A DNA stretch of 64,000 bases, from NCBI RefSeq assembly GCF_040412425.1, contig NC_089766.1:17459508-17523507 (forward strand). Reading direction: 5' to 3'. The stretch comes from Macrobrachium rosenbergii. Lineage: Eukaryota > Arthropoda > Malacostraca > Decapoda > Palaemonidae. The translations under genes were made by a program, and so were the position numbers. Under the pieces are notes generated by a model. It was not told where the DNA came from, searched no databases, and saw only the letters and a program-made list of their open reading frames with translations. Below are positions 12,938 through 27,480 of the stretch, piece after piece. Within the stretch, counting starts at the first letter, position 1; each line of letters opens with the position of its first letter.

Positions 12938-13818
12938 TGTATGAAGGTCAAGTTCGTGGTCACAGAGCCACTAACTTTCATTTCTTATGAAAGTGTTACA
13001 TTTGTTGAGTACGCAACTTATGGAAGTTAATGTTCACGGTCACAGAGTCAATAACTTTCATTTCTTATTAAAGTGTTACATTTGTTCAGTATGGAATTTA
13101 TGAAAGTTCATGTTTGTAGTCACAGTCAATAACTTTTATTTCTTATGAAAGTGTTACATTTGTTCAGCATGCAACTTATGAAAGTTAATGTTCGGAGTCA
13201 CAGTCAATAACTTTTATTTCTTAAGAAAGTGTTACATTTGTTGATTATGCAATTTATGAAAGTTCATGTTCGTACTCACAGAGTCAATAACTTTCATTTC
13301 TTATGAATGTTACATTTGTTGAGTATGCAATTTATGAAAATTCATGTTCGTGGTCAGAGTCAACAATTTTATTTCTCATGAAGGTGTTACATTTGTTCAG
13401 TATGCAACTCATGAAAGTTCATGTTCATGGTCACAGAGTCACTAACTTTCATTTCTTATGAAAGTGTTACATTTGTTGTGTATGCAACTCATGAAAGTTC
13501 ATGTTCATGGTCACAGAGTCACTAACTTTCATTTCTTATGAAAGTGTTACATTTGCTGATTATGCAATTTATGAAAGTTCATGTTCGTAGTCATAGAGTC
13601 AATAACTTTCATTTCTTATGAAAGTTACATTTGTTGTGTATGCAACTCATGAAAGTTCATGTTCGTAGTCACAGAGTCAATAACTTTCATTTCTTATGAA
13701 AGTTACATTTGTTGTGTATGCAACTCAAGAAAGTTCATGTTCATGGTCACAGAGTCACTAACTTTCATTTCTTATGAAAGTGTTACATTTGGTGAGTATG
13801 CAACTTATGAAAGTTGTT
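12938..13818. repeat. ~80-bp satellite, about 11 units
   Basis: Tandem array with unit AGTTCATGTTCGTAGTCACA / GAGTCAATAACTTTCATTTC / TTATGAAAGTGTTACATTTG / TTGAGTATGCAACTTATGAA. Each unit contains the near-palindrome ACTTTCATTTCTTATGAAAGT. Units differ by point changes and by loss of a few bases near the GTGTTACA step. Not coding. Confidence 0.95.
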
Positions 13819-13879
13819 GCCAGGGTCAAAGTTGGGTACGTAGTCTCCAAATGATTAAGTTATAATTTAATTCCATGGC

Positions 13880-14660
13880 AGTCGTCAGGAGACAAGGCAC
13901 GACACCGAGAGGAAGGACAGACATAGACACATAGACAGACGGTCAGCCTTCGTTTATACCTATGCGTGGTAATCTAATCTGGTAACAGGTTTGGCTGAAA
14001 TCCCTTCAACAGCGACAGAAGAGTTGCGATGACAAGGTAAGTGTCACAGACATTGTGGTGGGCAGACAGTGAACACAGACACAGACACATATGGACAATC
14101 CCCTTTCATGCATATCTACAGTAAGTATGCAAGATGAGCTGCAGTTACGAGGTAAGCGTAACAGTGATGGACAGACAGACATGAACTGACAGACATAAAT
14201 TCCATCAACCATGTAAGAAGGGTTGTGAATTGTGATGACAAAGTAAGCACACTGACAGACGACTTGACAGACAGGCAGATACGAGTGATTTCCAATTACG
14301 AACACCAAATTTGACTGAAACCCGTTCAACTATATAGTAGCTATATTGACAAGGTAAACAAGACAAGACAAACACTGATGGAAGGACTGGCAAAAGGATG
14401 TTTTCTATTTACGTAGTTGGTGTGTAATGACAAGGTATGTATGATCTCGCTATGTGCACATCTATGCATATAGCCTACCTTTACACCAAGTGTGTCTGAA
14501 GTTTCTTCAGCGTACAGGGGGGGTGATGCTAAGACAAATGGGAAACATACTGAAGGGTAAACAGATGGACGATCACCCTTAATACATATCTACAGTATGT
14601 ATACTGAGAGGCTTTACACCAAAGTATAGCGGGGTGTACCAGATAGGCAGACAGAACGAA
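13880..14660. repeat. Degenerate ~100-bp tandem repeat rich in GACAGACA and GATGACAAGGTAAG
   Basis: Recurring phrases TGACAAGGTAAG (near 14030, 14240, 14350 and 14430), GACAGACAG and TACACCAA..TTTG..TGAAA..CCTTCA repeat at loose ~100-bp intervals. It looks like an old, strongly diverged satellite. GTAAG inside it gives many false splice donors. Confidence 0.5.
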
Positions 14661-14786
14661 AGCCAAATACACGATCTTCCCTCATGCCTCTCTACGCACG
14701 ATAGGCCTCCTCTTTGACCGTGCAAGAGCAGTAAAGATGACATATAAAGTGTGACAATCACAATGGACAGACGGGTAAAAAACACA

Positions 14787-14842
14787 CACACATATATACA
14801 TATATATATTATATATATATATATACATATATATACATATAC

Positions 14843-14923
<81 letters not shown>

Positions 14924-14936
14924 TATGTATATATAC
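14787..14936. repeat. (TA)n microsatellite with CATA interruptions
   Basis: TA tract from about 14790 to 14920, flanked by ACACACACA at both sides. Confidence 0.95.
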
Positions 14937-15626
14937 ACACACAGCAGTATAAAAATGGTCAAAATATGGCACGACGGATCTGCATTTGATAAACAAACAA
15001 GCATCAAAGTATCGACAATTTCCTTTAGAAGGGTTAAGGTCAAAGAAGAGCAAGAATTCAACAGTTCTAAGACTGAAGTGAAAATGGCTGATTCTTTTAA
15101 AAAAAAAAAAAAGGCCTGAGTAAAAATGATGCTACCAAGAACCAAAAAAAAAGTAGCGTTTTGAGTTTTATTATCATAAGAATTAGGAAAAGCTTTCTTT
15201 TGTGGCTGTAGGGCGAAACGTGGATCAAGATCTGAGCTATAGGCACTAACTGTACTATAGAAGATACAGAAACCACAATCAATACAAGGTAAGCTCAGGT
15301 CTTACACAGTATGAAAACTCGTTAATAAGCAAATAAATATGGGATGTTATCAGCATAACTAGTTTCTTTAAAAGAAGACTTGGCTTTAGTACCTCTACAC
15401 AAACAATAAACAGGGCGGATTATGAATGTAAAATAGTCTAAATTTACAAGATTTTAAGTCCTTCAAAATATGGACAATGAAAAGAAACCGAGCAAAGAAA
15501 AACACACCAGAGTAACTTGTGGGAGACTTTGAAATAAAGATTCACCTTCTAGCGATTAATACAAAACGAGTCGCACGACAGCAAGAAAGCATAAGAATGT
15601 TTGAAAACAAAACAAAAACAAAAAAT

Positions 15627-16020
15627 GCGCCGTAGTTTCTTCAGCGCAATCGAGTTTTCTGTACAGCGTATAATCAAGGCCAACGGAAATATATCTATCT
15701 TTCGGTTGTCTCGGTATAAAGCTGTGAGCCGCGGCCAATGAATCTTTAACCACGGCCTGGTGGTGGCCTGTCCTAAATCGTTGCCAGATGCACGATTATG
15801 GCTAACTTTAACCTTAAATAAAATAAAACTAGTGAGGCTAGATTGGCTGCAATTTGGTATGTTTGATGATTGGAGGGTGGATGATCAACATACCAATTTG
15901 CAGCCCTCTAGCCTCAGTAGTTTTTAAGATCTGAGGGCAGATAGAAAAAGTGTGGACAGAAAAAAGTGATGACGGACAGACAAAGCCGGCAAAATAGTTG
16001 TCTTTTCAGAAAACGAAAAA
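15627..16020 (+). mobile_element. Hairpin-rich short element, copy B2 (near complete)
   Basis: Shows the full layout of family B: GTTTCTTCAGCGCAATCGAG; terminal GTTTTCTGTACAGCG; a short hairpin around CCAACGGAAATATATCTATC; GGCCTGGTGGTGGCCTGTCC; GATTATGGCTAACTTTAACC; then the long hairpin (GGCTAGATTGGCTGCAATTT ... AATTTGCAGCCCTCTAGCC); GAGGGCAGA-AGAAAAAGTG repeats; and a terminal CAGAAAACGAAAAA. The start GTTTTCTGTA and end ..CAGAAAAC are inverted repeats. No coding capacity. Confidence 0.88.
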
Positions 16021-16224
16021 AACAAATGTGGATGTATTTATTTGTATGATTATAACATACGCATACAAAAAGGAAAGGGGAATTCTGATTTCAAGGGCGT
16101 TTTGTTATAAAACCTATGACATAGGACAAATAAAAGCTCTACTTGGCAACTCCCATAGATTAACTGAGATACCTAAGAATAATGAAAGAAGGAAAGTAGT
16201 GAAAACTAAAGAATAACAAGTTAA

Positions 16225-17290
16225 TGGTACTTGAGGATAGCAAGCGAGAATGCTATATATTAAGACCAATATAACATGACAAATTACAAGAGCAGCTCAA
16301 GAGAAACACTCTTATTTAATCCTCTAGGAATCTCCCACCAATTGCTGACACAGAAGGAGTACTGGGAATGGCTAGGCCGGGGTCACTTGCCTTTCGACTT
16401 TGACCATCGTCCCTGTCTTACAAAAAATAATAAATCATAAATAAAAAAAGGAAATAGGTTATTACGTTACTCCAACTAAAGGCCTTGAGAGCCCCACCAT
16501 TGGTAACAGAGATAAAATTCAGTAATTCCAACCTCTTTCGCCAGAATCGCAGAATGACCAGACATTTGAACAAAAATGTTCTCCCTCCCCTTTGCGATCA
16601 ATGACAGAATAGCCAAAGCTACATTTAGAATATTAATTTTGTTACAGCAGACAGTAAATGACCGATACCAGATTAAAATTAGCATTGCTTTTCTGTTCTC
16701 AAGGAACTAAGTGCCCAGGTATCAAAATTTAACTTTTGGCACTTTTTATTTTTACTTGCATTGAAAAATTTACGAATCTCACGACTCCATGACTTTCTCA
16801 CGTAAACTATTGTACACGGCTGCTGTTCATTCTCGCCTCGTCTATTCTTGCTAGAAATTCGATTCCATTTTCGTATAAACACCAAGGACCCGTCAGCACA
16901 TCTCACGAACAAAAAAAATTACATTCAACTGTAGCGAAATTACATTATTCTGAAGGGCACAAATTCTAACCTAATCAATTGTTCCCTGTAATAAAGGGGT
17001 TGGACGAAATGCAAATCCACGGGTAATTGGTCTAGCTGTCCACTTGAAAGCCACTAACGATCATACACGCACGCAAGCACGCGCTGGGTGAAGGATTTAC
17101 GCCGAAAATAACTCCTGGTTACGAGTCGGAATAGGAGAAAAATTAGGGTGACCCAAATAAGGGAGGCATTGGCACATATTCACACACACATATACTAGAA
17201 AGGCTTCATTACATCTTCTACAGTTAAATGACAGCACAGAAATGTTCCTTAATTCAGTACGTTAATTGTAATTATTTTTCAAGCCTTAAT
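16225..17290. other. Non-coding stretch
   Basis: Unique AT-rich sequence with several short minus-strand frames (for example 16476-16685 and 16679-16912). They lack convincing splice context or recognisable domains, so I leave them uncalled. Confidence 0.4.
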
Positions 17291-17294
17291 TCAG

Positions 17295-17582
<288 letters not shown>

Positions 17583-18029
17583 AGGTTAATGTCAGTGACT
17601 ATATTATGTTTTACAAGTTTAAGATGATTTTGATTCCCTGAAATGAAAAAAAAAAATCACGCAGAAAATATGTTCAGTAATTGGAAAATTGTGGGCTGAA
17701 AATGAAATACAAAAAAAATAAACAATTATTACCATGTCCGTAAAAATGAACATTAAATCATTATAACAACAGCAACAAGCAATTACTGCAAATAACACTA
17801 CCAAAATCATCGACAATGTCAATAATTTGAATAAAAGTAGTGAAAACCTTTATGATAATGATTATGCAACTACTACAACTGATACCACTACCAACTCAAA
17901 TAATAGTAAACAATACCTCTACTACCAAAACTTATATTATTACCTATATAATAATAATAACACTGCTATTATTGATAACATGGTAATCATACTTGGAAAG
18001 CAAATTGCATTTTTACTGGATATAAAAAC

Positions 18030-18103
18030 CTTATTCATTTATAAATAGAAACATATTTGCCTGCAAAAGGAATTCCAAATATAAATATATAAAGGAATTT
18101 TAA

Positions 18104-18147
<44 letters not shown>

Positions 18148-18233
18148 TCAGGAGATGAACCTAATTCCTTATTCATTTATAAATAGGAACATATTTGCCT
18201 GCAAAGGGAATCCCAAATATATGTATGAAGGAA

Positions 18234-18291
<58 letters not shown>

Positions 18292-18312
18292 TAGGAGATG
18301 AACGTAATTCAT
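18030..18312. repeat. Tandem duplication of a ~140-bp unit containing (ATT)n
   Basis: Two direct copies of TTATTCATTTATAAATAG / AACATATTTGCCTGCAAA / GGAATTCCAAATATA ... GGAATTTTA followed by (ATT)n and AGGAGATGAAC. The (ATT) runs at 18105-18147 and 18235-18291 differ in length while the flanks are nearly identical. Confidence 0.9.
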
Positions 18313-18514
18313 ATGGACAAGCGCACAAGGCCAGAAACACGAATTTAAGCTTCCAAGAAATATGGTGTTCATTTGAAAGAAGTAACAGAAGGTAATACTT
18401 CATCGTAGCAAATTACTTATACATAAAAAATAACAATGACGATAATAAAGATTATGCAACTAATAATAATAATAATAATGTAGAAATAAATGAAGCGCGA
18501 CCACCACCACTACC

Positions 18515-18519
<5 letters not shown>

Positions 18520-18562
<43 letters not shown>
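18520..18562. repeat. (AAT)n microsatellite
   Basis: Trinucleotide run immediately beyond the 3' side of candidate exon 3 (minus strand), separated from its donor by about 10 bp. Confidence 0.95.
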
Positions 18563-18563
<1 letters not shown>

Positions 18564-18575
18564 CTACCAGCTCAC

Positions 18576-18741
18576 CCAAGAAGCCCTGGTCAGGTTCAGG
18601 AGATTCCTGTGGGTGTGGGGCGCCGTCGGGTGGTTGCACAGGACCGAACAACCAGGGTGGTCGTTGTACGGAGACCGAAGCACGCCGTAGGGACGGTGTG
18701 CGTACGCTGGTCTCTGTACAATCTGGATGAACTCCATGTTG
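18576..18741 (-). CDS. Candidate coding exon 3 of an unrecognised minus-strand gene
   Basis: Minus-strand block of 166 bp with acceptor TACATTGCACACAG and consensus donor TTGG|GTGAGC. It is about 60% GC inside very AT-rich introns. The phase set by exon 2 (two leftover bases GG) joins its first base C to make Gly, then reads NMEFIQIVQRPAYAHRPYG, continues through LRSPYNDHPGCSVLCNHP and ends NLLNLTRASW at a codon boundary. Third positions are mostly G or C, as expected of coding sequence. A second frame is also open but would produce a stop in exon 4. No known domain is recognised. His, Pro, Asn and Arg are abundant. Confidence 0.6.
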
Positions 18742-18849
18742 CTGTGTGCAATGTAACGATCAATGATTAATTTCATATATGTTCTTGTTGGCTGACCAAG
18801 TTCATTGGCAGATGAATGTTACTGAACAAGTGTCCTTAGTAATAATATG

Positions 18850-18894
18850 AAATGAATGTATCACTGAGATTTTTTAATTAATGGTCGTAAATAA

Positions 18895-18969
<75 letters not shown>

Positions 18970-19475
18970 GTATGATTTTTGTTAATTCTCGTAGCAATCT
19001 AAAATCAATATATTTGAGTGATGTTTCAATTAATGGTCGTAGAAATATTATATATACATACATATCCACACTTATATAAATATATATACATATATATATA
19101 CATATATGTGTGATTTTTTGTTAATTCTCGTAGAAATATAAAATCAGTATAGTTGTGTGATTTTTTAATCAATGGTCGTAAAAATATAAAATCGATATAT
19201 AAACGAGATTTTTTAATTAATAGTCACAAAAATATAAACTCAATATATTGAATTTTTTAACTGATGGTCACAGAAATATAAAATCAATATGTAATGTGAT
19301 TTTTAAATTAATGGTCACAGAAATATAAAATCGATGTATTAATGAAATTTTTGAATTAATGGTCATATAAAATCAAAATATTAAGTTTTGAATTAATGGT
19401 AGTGGAAATATAAAATCCATACCTTGTGATTTTTTAATTAATGATCATGGAAATACACATAAATATATTAATGGG
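18850..19475. repeat. Degenerate ~60-65-bp AT-rich tandem repeat with embedded (TA)n
   Basis: Units of the type GATTTTTTAATTAATGGTCG / TAGAAATATAAAATCAATAT repeat about nine times, with (TA)n inserts at about 18899-18970 and near 19050-19107. Divergence is high. Confidence 0.8.
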
Positions 19476-19955
19476 ATTAATAACGTTTTAAGCATACCCA
19501 TTAATGCAACACCCTTGCCTTCTAAAAAAATAATCAACAATCAATGTGGTTAACCAAAGTTCTTATTAGCATAACAGAATCACTGAAAGACCAATGTAAT
19601 TACACCAACTCTCTTAGCAAGTTAAATTCATTAACAGAGCAATGTGACTGACAGTTATTTCACTCACTGAATAATCAACCTGTCGGGTAAGTTATAAATA
19701 ATCAGTGACCAGGAAAAATAAGAGAAGTCTATGCCCTCTGGTGCGAAAACTCTAATGACTGAATTTGCAGGTCAAGGCATTATGGGTTACTGCCGAAATT
19801 AGTTATATTTCGGAAATATTTGAAAAAACTCCCTAAATTGGTCAGCATTCAAGTACTGTATGTATAAAGGTACACAAATCACTAATACTAATTCTGCGGG
19901 ATGTTGATTTTAAGCGATGTAAAATCTCTAAAATATTTTTAAACACCAAATTCAT

Positions 19956-21597
<1,642 letters not shown>

Positions 21598-21740
21598 CCG
21601 TGATTGGCCGAGGCGCAGAGGGTGTGATACATGGCGGAATCCATTAATTCTGCGGCCATTAAAGGGAGATTAATGGGGCCTCCATATGCCCATTAACGCA
21701 GGTTAGAGAAATGGTGACCTGGTTTGCTGGCGTGGTCCAT
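21598..21740 (-). CDS. Candidate exon 2: 5'UTR plus start codon of the unrecognised minus-strand gene
   Basis: Minus-strand block of 143 bp with acceptor TTTCTTGATATTCCAG and consensus donor CACGG|GTGAGT. The likely start is the ATG at 21659-21657, giving MAAELMDSAMYHTLCASANH plus two bases (62 nt of CDS). The frame upstream is closed by a TAA, so this is the first in-frame methionine. The -3 base is T, a weak start context, and the in-frame ATG ten codons on has a stronger one. A short upstream ORF of 15 codons begins with the first three bases of the exon. An alternative acceptor at GGCCGCAG, just after the start codon, would make a different N terminus. No signal peptide or domain is visible. 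Confidence 0.6.
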
Positions 21741-22283
21741 CTGGAATATCAAGAAACAAAATCGTTGAAGATTTTTGGAATATTAAGGAAATGGGACGTT
21801 ACCGAAATATTCGTTTGAAATAATGTTTCATGATTGCAAAGCAATTTTCACTAATGTATTTATCAATAATGAGGCTATTTGAGATCTAACTTATTTTTTT
21901 AAAAATAGCTGTAATTTAAGAAAACCACTGATTAATTTGGATAAAGGAACAACATTGAAGTCTTCAGAGAATATTTACTTGAACTTTAAGTAACCGTTTT
22001 TTCTCAGTTCTAAGATATTCAAACTATGACGACTGGCTGCGCATGCGCACCCAGCATTTCTTACCTATGTGCAGACTATCTATCGTACCTATATGGCAAT
22101 TTCAAAATTTATTTCTGGTCGTTCCTTCAATATAAATTAAAGTATCCCCATGCAATTCCTCATCTAAACAACGAATTTTTGCATCTAATATAAATGCAAT
22201 GGCTAAACGAAATTAACTTTTATCAGTTCCTTATATTTTCGTATACGTTTTCCATTGAAAGAGTTGGGATCAGAATTTCGGAC
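21741..22283. other. Non-coding stretch (putative intron 1)
   Basis: AT-rich unique sequence with no detectable gene or repeat. Confidence 0.4.
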
Positions 22284-22530
22284 TGACTGGCCGCTGGTAT
22301 AGTGGTTAGTGTCTTGGGCCGACACTCAGATGTCATGAGTCTGAGCCCTCCCCCTGGGTGACGGAGCAATCACTGGCTCTGTATCACGATCGGTTACTGC
22401 TGGTGTGTGGGGTCTGTGGTGGGAGGTTGAAACCAACATATTCTTTGGAAGCTTGAACTTCACGTCAATGACCACTATGTGCTTGTTCCATGTGAACAGG
22501 TTTCATCTACTGAATAAATAAATAATAAAA
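22284..22530 (+). mobile_element. tRNA-headed SINE, family D, copy D1
   Basis: The head GCCGCTGGTATAGTGGTTAG matches a tRNA A-box region, and GAGTCTGAGCCCTCCC 45 bases on is a degenerate B box. The body includes CTGGCTCTGTATCACGATC and TTCTTTGGAAGCTTGAA, and the tail is (AATA)n/A-rich. The copy at 60634-60848 on the other strand confirms the boundaries and carries a better B box (GGTTCGAGCCTCC). Transcription by RNA polymerase III is the expected mechanism for such elements. Confidence 0.85.
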
Positions 22531-23421
22531 AAAATCTCTCCCATATCGCCAACACTCAAACCTGGGTGAGGAAGGATAGTTCTGTGCTGGACCTCCAAGC
22601 TGGCACTCAATATTATTTATTGCAGTATATACACAAGCAATGCATTTGGCGACTTCAGTTATGTTGCTATACATTTAAACTTCAATCAACTCACAATTTC
22701 CCCGCCAACCCCACCCCACACCTTTTGTTTTAACCAAGCTTCGGAATCTCTTCCTACTTCTGTATCTATGAGGGGAAGTTTCGCACTGTGTAATGGTTAA
22801 CCTCCACCTTTTCTTTTTTTTTTTCCTTTTCTTCGGGCCTGAGCTAGAAGGGGGTTATGATGATGTTGCCTGTACCGTTGGCCTCTGTACTTTTACATAT
22901 AAAATCATTTTATCTCTTTGAAAGATATGTATCTTTTCATAAGGTCTTAAGCTTCAATCAGTTCTTCACAAAAGCGTTTTATAAACGCGTGACTACAGAC
23001 ATTTGGTACAGTGTTTGCCTCTGCTTTTGATAAATTGCAGAACACTTATCACTTTTTATGAACGCGTACCCCTTTGCATCATTAAGCCTGAGAATAAAAG
23101 CTAAAGCGCACAGACTGACTACATAAGCTCTATCACAAGAAAGTGATGGCCTCCGTTCTTCGCACAATGAAGCCTTCCGTACCTTTCGTCCTCAAAAGAA
23201 GAGCTCCAAAATCTTCAATAGGCGGGATTTCCATCGCCAGACTCTTCCTCAAAATATTTCAAAACATTTCAGCATACTGTACTTAACCTACAAAACCTGT
23301 ATTATGCATTTCAATATAAATATAAAACTTTATGAGTGAATTTGACATATAGGAATTTGGCCTAAAACAAGAAATTAAAACATTATAATAAGCATTATGG
23401 ACAAAAAGAAACAAGTAGAAA

Positions 23422-23806
23422 ATGCACTGAAGTTTCTTTGGCGCAATGAGTTTTCTGAGCAGCGTATAATGCTGTATGAGCCGCGGCCCATAAAACTTTA
23501 CCCACAGCCCGGTGGTGGCCTGTCCTATAGAGTTGCCAGGTGCACGATTATGGCTAACTTTAACCTTAAGTAAAATAAAAACTACTGAGGCTAGAAGGCT
23601 GCAATTTGGTATGTTTGATGATTGGAGGGTGGATGGTCAACATACCAATTTGCAGCCCTCTAGCCTCAGCAGTTTTTAAGATCTGAGGGCAGACAGAAAA
23701 AGGAGCGGACAGAAAAAGTGCGGACAGAATAAAGTGCGGACAGAATAAAGTGCGGACGGACAGACAAAGCCATCTCAATAGTTTCCTTTTACAGAAAACT
23801 AAAAAT
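23422..23806 (+). mobile_element. Hairpin-rich short element, copy B3 (near complete)
   Basis: Same order as copy B2: GTTTTCTGAGCAGCGTATAA; GGTGGTGGCCTGTCC; GATTATGGCTAACTTTAACC; long hairpin at about 23587-23668; GTGCGGACAGAATAAA repeats; terminal TTTTACAGAAAACTAAAA. The GCGGACAGA tract is duplicated several times here, more than in other copies. Confidence 0.88.
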
Positions 23807-24355
23807 GCACATGAGTGTTCTATGAAAATGCTGATGATTAAATCACTCACGTCAACCTCCGTGGGTGTTTTGCTCGGCCTGTAGGGAGGAAGATTACATA
23901 AACACTTGAATAAATACTACGCTCAGCACCCAGACCGTGCCCACGAAGGGGGCAGGGGATTAACTCCCATTCGTGGAATAATTAAGAAAAAACTCATTAT
24001 TTCAATTATAACACATAAACATACGTTACAGAAGAGTAACAGGTAAAGTATTAAAATGTTCTATGCTATATTAAAAAAACAAACTACTAAGCCTGACGTA
24101 CGTCGTAGAATTTGTTACCGAAGAGAATAAATGGAAGGTTATCAAAAAAGAATGGAAGCTAATAAAAGGTACTGAAAACTGTTTATCATTTCCTTCTTAG
24201 TCTACATCGTTATTCTACATTCCTCTTTCACGCTAAAGAACAAACTATGCTTAGACTTTTTTAAACACCCGCCCTTGCAAAATTCCTGTGCACCGGCCTG
24301 CTTGGTATTCACATTTACAGTGAACTTCTTTTGCAACTACTACAATGAATTCCAC

Positions 24356-24358
<3 letters not shown>

Positions 24359-24422
<64 letters not shown>

Positions 24423-24528
24423 AACATTTCCAGGGAAATGTGCCAGGAAATGTAATTTGGTCTCACAATGTATTGCCAACCTCATGTTTACATAGATGCA
24501 GCTTTTGTATGCATGAATACGTCATTCC

Positions 24529-24597
<69 letters not shown>

Positions 24598-24768
24598 GAA
24601 TTAAACTTGTACATACATACAACAAGATTTTGTTAAGCATGTATACCTCCATCGCGGTGAAACACAGAAAAAGTTAAATTCAGGATTTTTATTGAAGTAT
24701 AATTTGTGTAAACACATACATCAGTGTGGCTGCCTTTGTACGGAGAGAAAAAGTTGAATTCAATGTAT

Positions 24769-24823
<55 letters not shown>
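24359..24823. repeat. Three (GA)n microsatellites in 460 bp
   Basis: GA runs at 24359-24420, 24533-24594 and 24774-24823, separated by unrelated unique sequence rather than by repeated spacers. Confidence 0.95.
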
Positions 24824-24828
<5 letters not shown>

Positions 24829-24832
24829 TTAA

Positions 24833-25110
24833 GTATACCTTAGTTTAACCAGACCACTGAGCTGATTAACAGCTCTCCTAGGGCTGGCCCGAAGGATTAG
24901 ACTTCTTTTACGTGGCTAAGAACCAACTGGTTACCTAGCAACGAGACCTACAGCTTACTGTGGAATCCAAACCACATTATACCGAGAAATGAATTTCTAT
25001 CACCAGAAATAAATTCCTCTAATTCTTCATTGGCCGGTCGGAGACTCGAACTTGGGCCTAGCAGAGTGCTAGTCGAGAACTCTACCGACTCGTCCAACGA
25101 GGAACTAAAG
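24833..25110 (-). mobile_element. tRNA-headed SINE, family C, copy C1
   Basis: Read on the minus strand, the head is tRNA-like: GTTCCTCGTTGGACGAGTCG (A box TGGACGAGTCGG) then CCAAGTTCGAGTCTCCGACC (B box). The body carries AATTTCTGGTGATAGAAATTC and the 3' part AGAGCTGTTAATCAGCTCAG, ending TTAAACTAAGGTATACTTAA. About 270 bp. The second copy at 26066-26318 supports the boundaries. Confidence 0.85.
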
Positions 25111-26065
25111 AGAGAGAGAGACACTCGAAAACTTTTATATTAAACGTTAAATGGTCTACGTTTGCACAATCAAAAGACAAAATGTAAAATATTCCGAACC
25201 GTTCACAAAAAGAAAAAAAAAATTCCTTCATTATTCAAAATGCATAGTCGTTCGTTCAGCTTAACGACCTTACTCGGTGTTTCATGTCACGAAATCCAAT
25301 GACATATGCAAGAGTTATTCAGCATGACATTTCGTTATGAAAGAAACAATGCCCTCCCCTTCACTTTTCCTCTCCATGAGAGAAACTCCTAAATCCCTTC
25401 AACGGGGTGGTTATGATACTAATCTTAATATAAATGGTCATCAGCCACTCTAAATTATTTAGGATTATCATATTCATTACGTCAGAGGAGAAAAATCTCT
25501 CGACAAATAGACGCTATACTTGGGTGAATCACAGGAGACAGTGGAATATTATTAGAAATGATTATGTTCATTAGTTTTCTTATACGACCGGTGATCAAGA
25601 TTATCACCGGGAATTCGAATGACATGCAGATGTCACAAAGGGAATTGAAGCATGTCACAGCAATAATAAAGAATGCTGCTCTGAAATTTAGAAGAATTAT
25701 ATATAATTCAAGATTAAAAATATGACTTGCAAATCACGATGCATCTATAGTATATCTTCTCTAATTGATAAGTTCAACGATAATGACAAGAATAAAGACT
25801 TTTATTGATGTGACGACAAAACTTGCCGTCCTCCAACTAGGGCCAGCCTCGCTCCTACATAGATATGCAGAATAGTCCAAGTTTCGGGAGGGTACGTAAC
25901 GTTCCTAGTGTCGGGGCTTGCCATCTCGACGGTAATATAAAAATATTAAGGTTAATTTTTCACAGCGTGGGAACAGTAGTGTATGTATGTATGTGTATAT
26001 ACATATATATACTTAGATCTATACCTATATCTATCTATCTACAGTATCTATCTATATATAAAAAG

Positions 26066-26417
<352 letters not shown>

Positions 26418-27227
26418 CCGAAATATTTTTATATTACCTCGAGACGGCAAGCCCCGACACTAGGGACGTTACGTACCCTCCCGAAACTTGGACTATTCCG
26501 CTTACCTATATAGGAGCGAGGCTGGCCCCAGTTGGACGATGGCAAGTTTTTTATAGAATGGCCTCTTGAAAAAATGAAGTTATGTGAATAAGAGTCAAGG
26601 AAAACTTCAAATAAAAGAGGACTTCATTAATGACTCCAAGGGAAAAGTTTTATCTTACAGAGTAAATAATGAGCAATGCTGTTTATGCATTATGAATATA
26701 TTCCTTCTTGTTACAATCACATCTCACGAAGTACGAAATGTTAATAAAATCGCTGTGTTCCAGTGGTTCTAAGTCAATGTACCCTGTAACAAGTTCATTC
26801 AACTTTTTCGTTCCCTATTCCGGACCCCGTCGGTCAAGGTGTTAGGGAGTTCTACACTACAGCATGCGGACGGATATCTAGTCCGCATAGTCATCCGCAT
26901 ACTGCAATCAGTTAAGCGGTTCCGGCTAATTAGTTTTATATCTGACTTTCCCTGCCCGTATAACTTTCATTGGGTTCAAAAAATGTATTTATTTTCCTTC
27001 AACTACAGAAATAGATTTATTCTGAACACATTTAAAAGTCCTACCACAGGTGGTTTGAACACAAAAGCCAAATAATAAAGCAAAACCAGCTTGTTTGTAA
27101 CATATACAACAAGCTACAGGACCGATTACTAGAGAAAGTTTTCGCAAATAACCTGTAAAGGAAAACAAAATAAATAAGTAATCATCGAAAGAGAGCCCAA
27201 TCAACCAGCAAAACTTTGTTTACTCAC

Positions 27228-27410
27228 GTTACTAAGCGAGGCCGACAGTAAACAAGACTTCTTCTTGAGGCAACTGACTCCCAAGAGGCGAGGTCTCCGG
27301 GCCACAACAAACCTCGCCTGAGTCACCCGCTCCGTGCGCTCCGGACTGCACGCCTCAAAGACATTCTAATTCGCCTCGATTGGTAATCGTAAACGGGACG
27401 TTTCCTCCCG
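27228..27410 (-). other. Candidate non-coding exon 1 (5'UTR) of the minus-strand gene
   Basis: The minus strand shows a GC- and CpG-rich block ending in a consensus donor (GCTTAGTAAC|GTGAGT at 27228). No ATG-led frame continues through it, fitting a 5'UTR exon spliced to the exon at 21598-21740. The upstream (right) limit is not defined: an arthropod initiator-like TCAGTT lies at about 27273-27278 on the minus strand, but the GC-rich block continues further. The link to exon 2 is inferred from strand, order and splice signals only. Confidence 0.4.
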
Positions 27411-27480
27411 AAATATCGCCGTCGTGAACGTCATTATACGGTTATAAAGAGCAATTTTCGTAATCCACGGTGAAGGAAGG
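27380..27480 (-). promoter_or_regulatory. Candidate promoter patch (TATAA, CRE-like and ATTGG/CCAAT-like sites)
   Basis: On the minus strand: GCTCTTTATAACCG (TATA-like, about 27441-27454), TGACGTTCA (CRE-like, about 27426-27434) and CCAATCG (about 27377-27383) lie just upstream of the candidate 5'UTR exon in a CpG-rich island that stands out from the AT-rich surroundings. Purely motif-based. A 116-codon plus-strand frame at 27470-27820 overlaps it and I do not call it a gene. Confidence 0.3.

Noticed and set aside
22284..22350. Genuine tRNA gene
   Set aside because: A- and B-box-like sequences are present but there is no acceptor-stem complementarity, and the unit continues into a shared SINE body and tail. 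A second copy exists at 60.8 kb.
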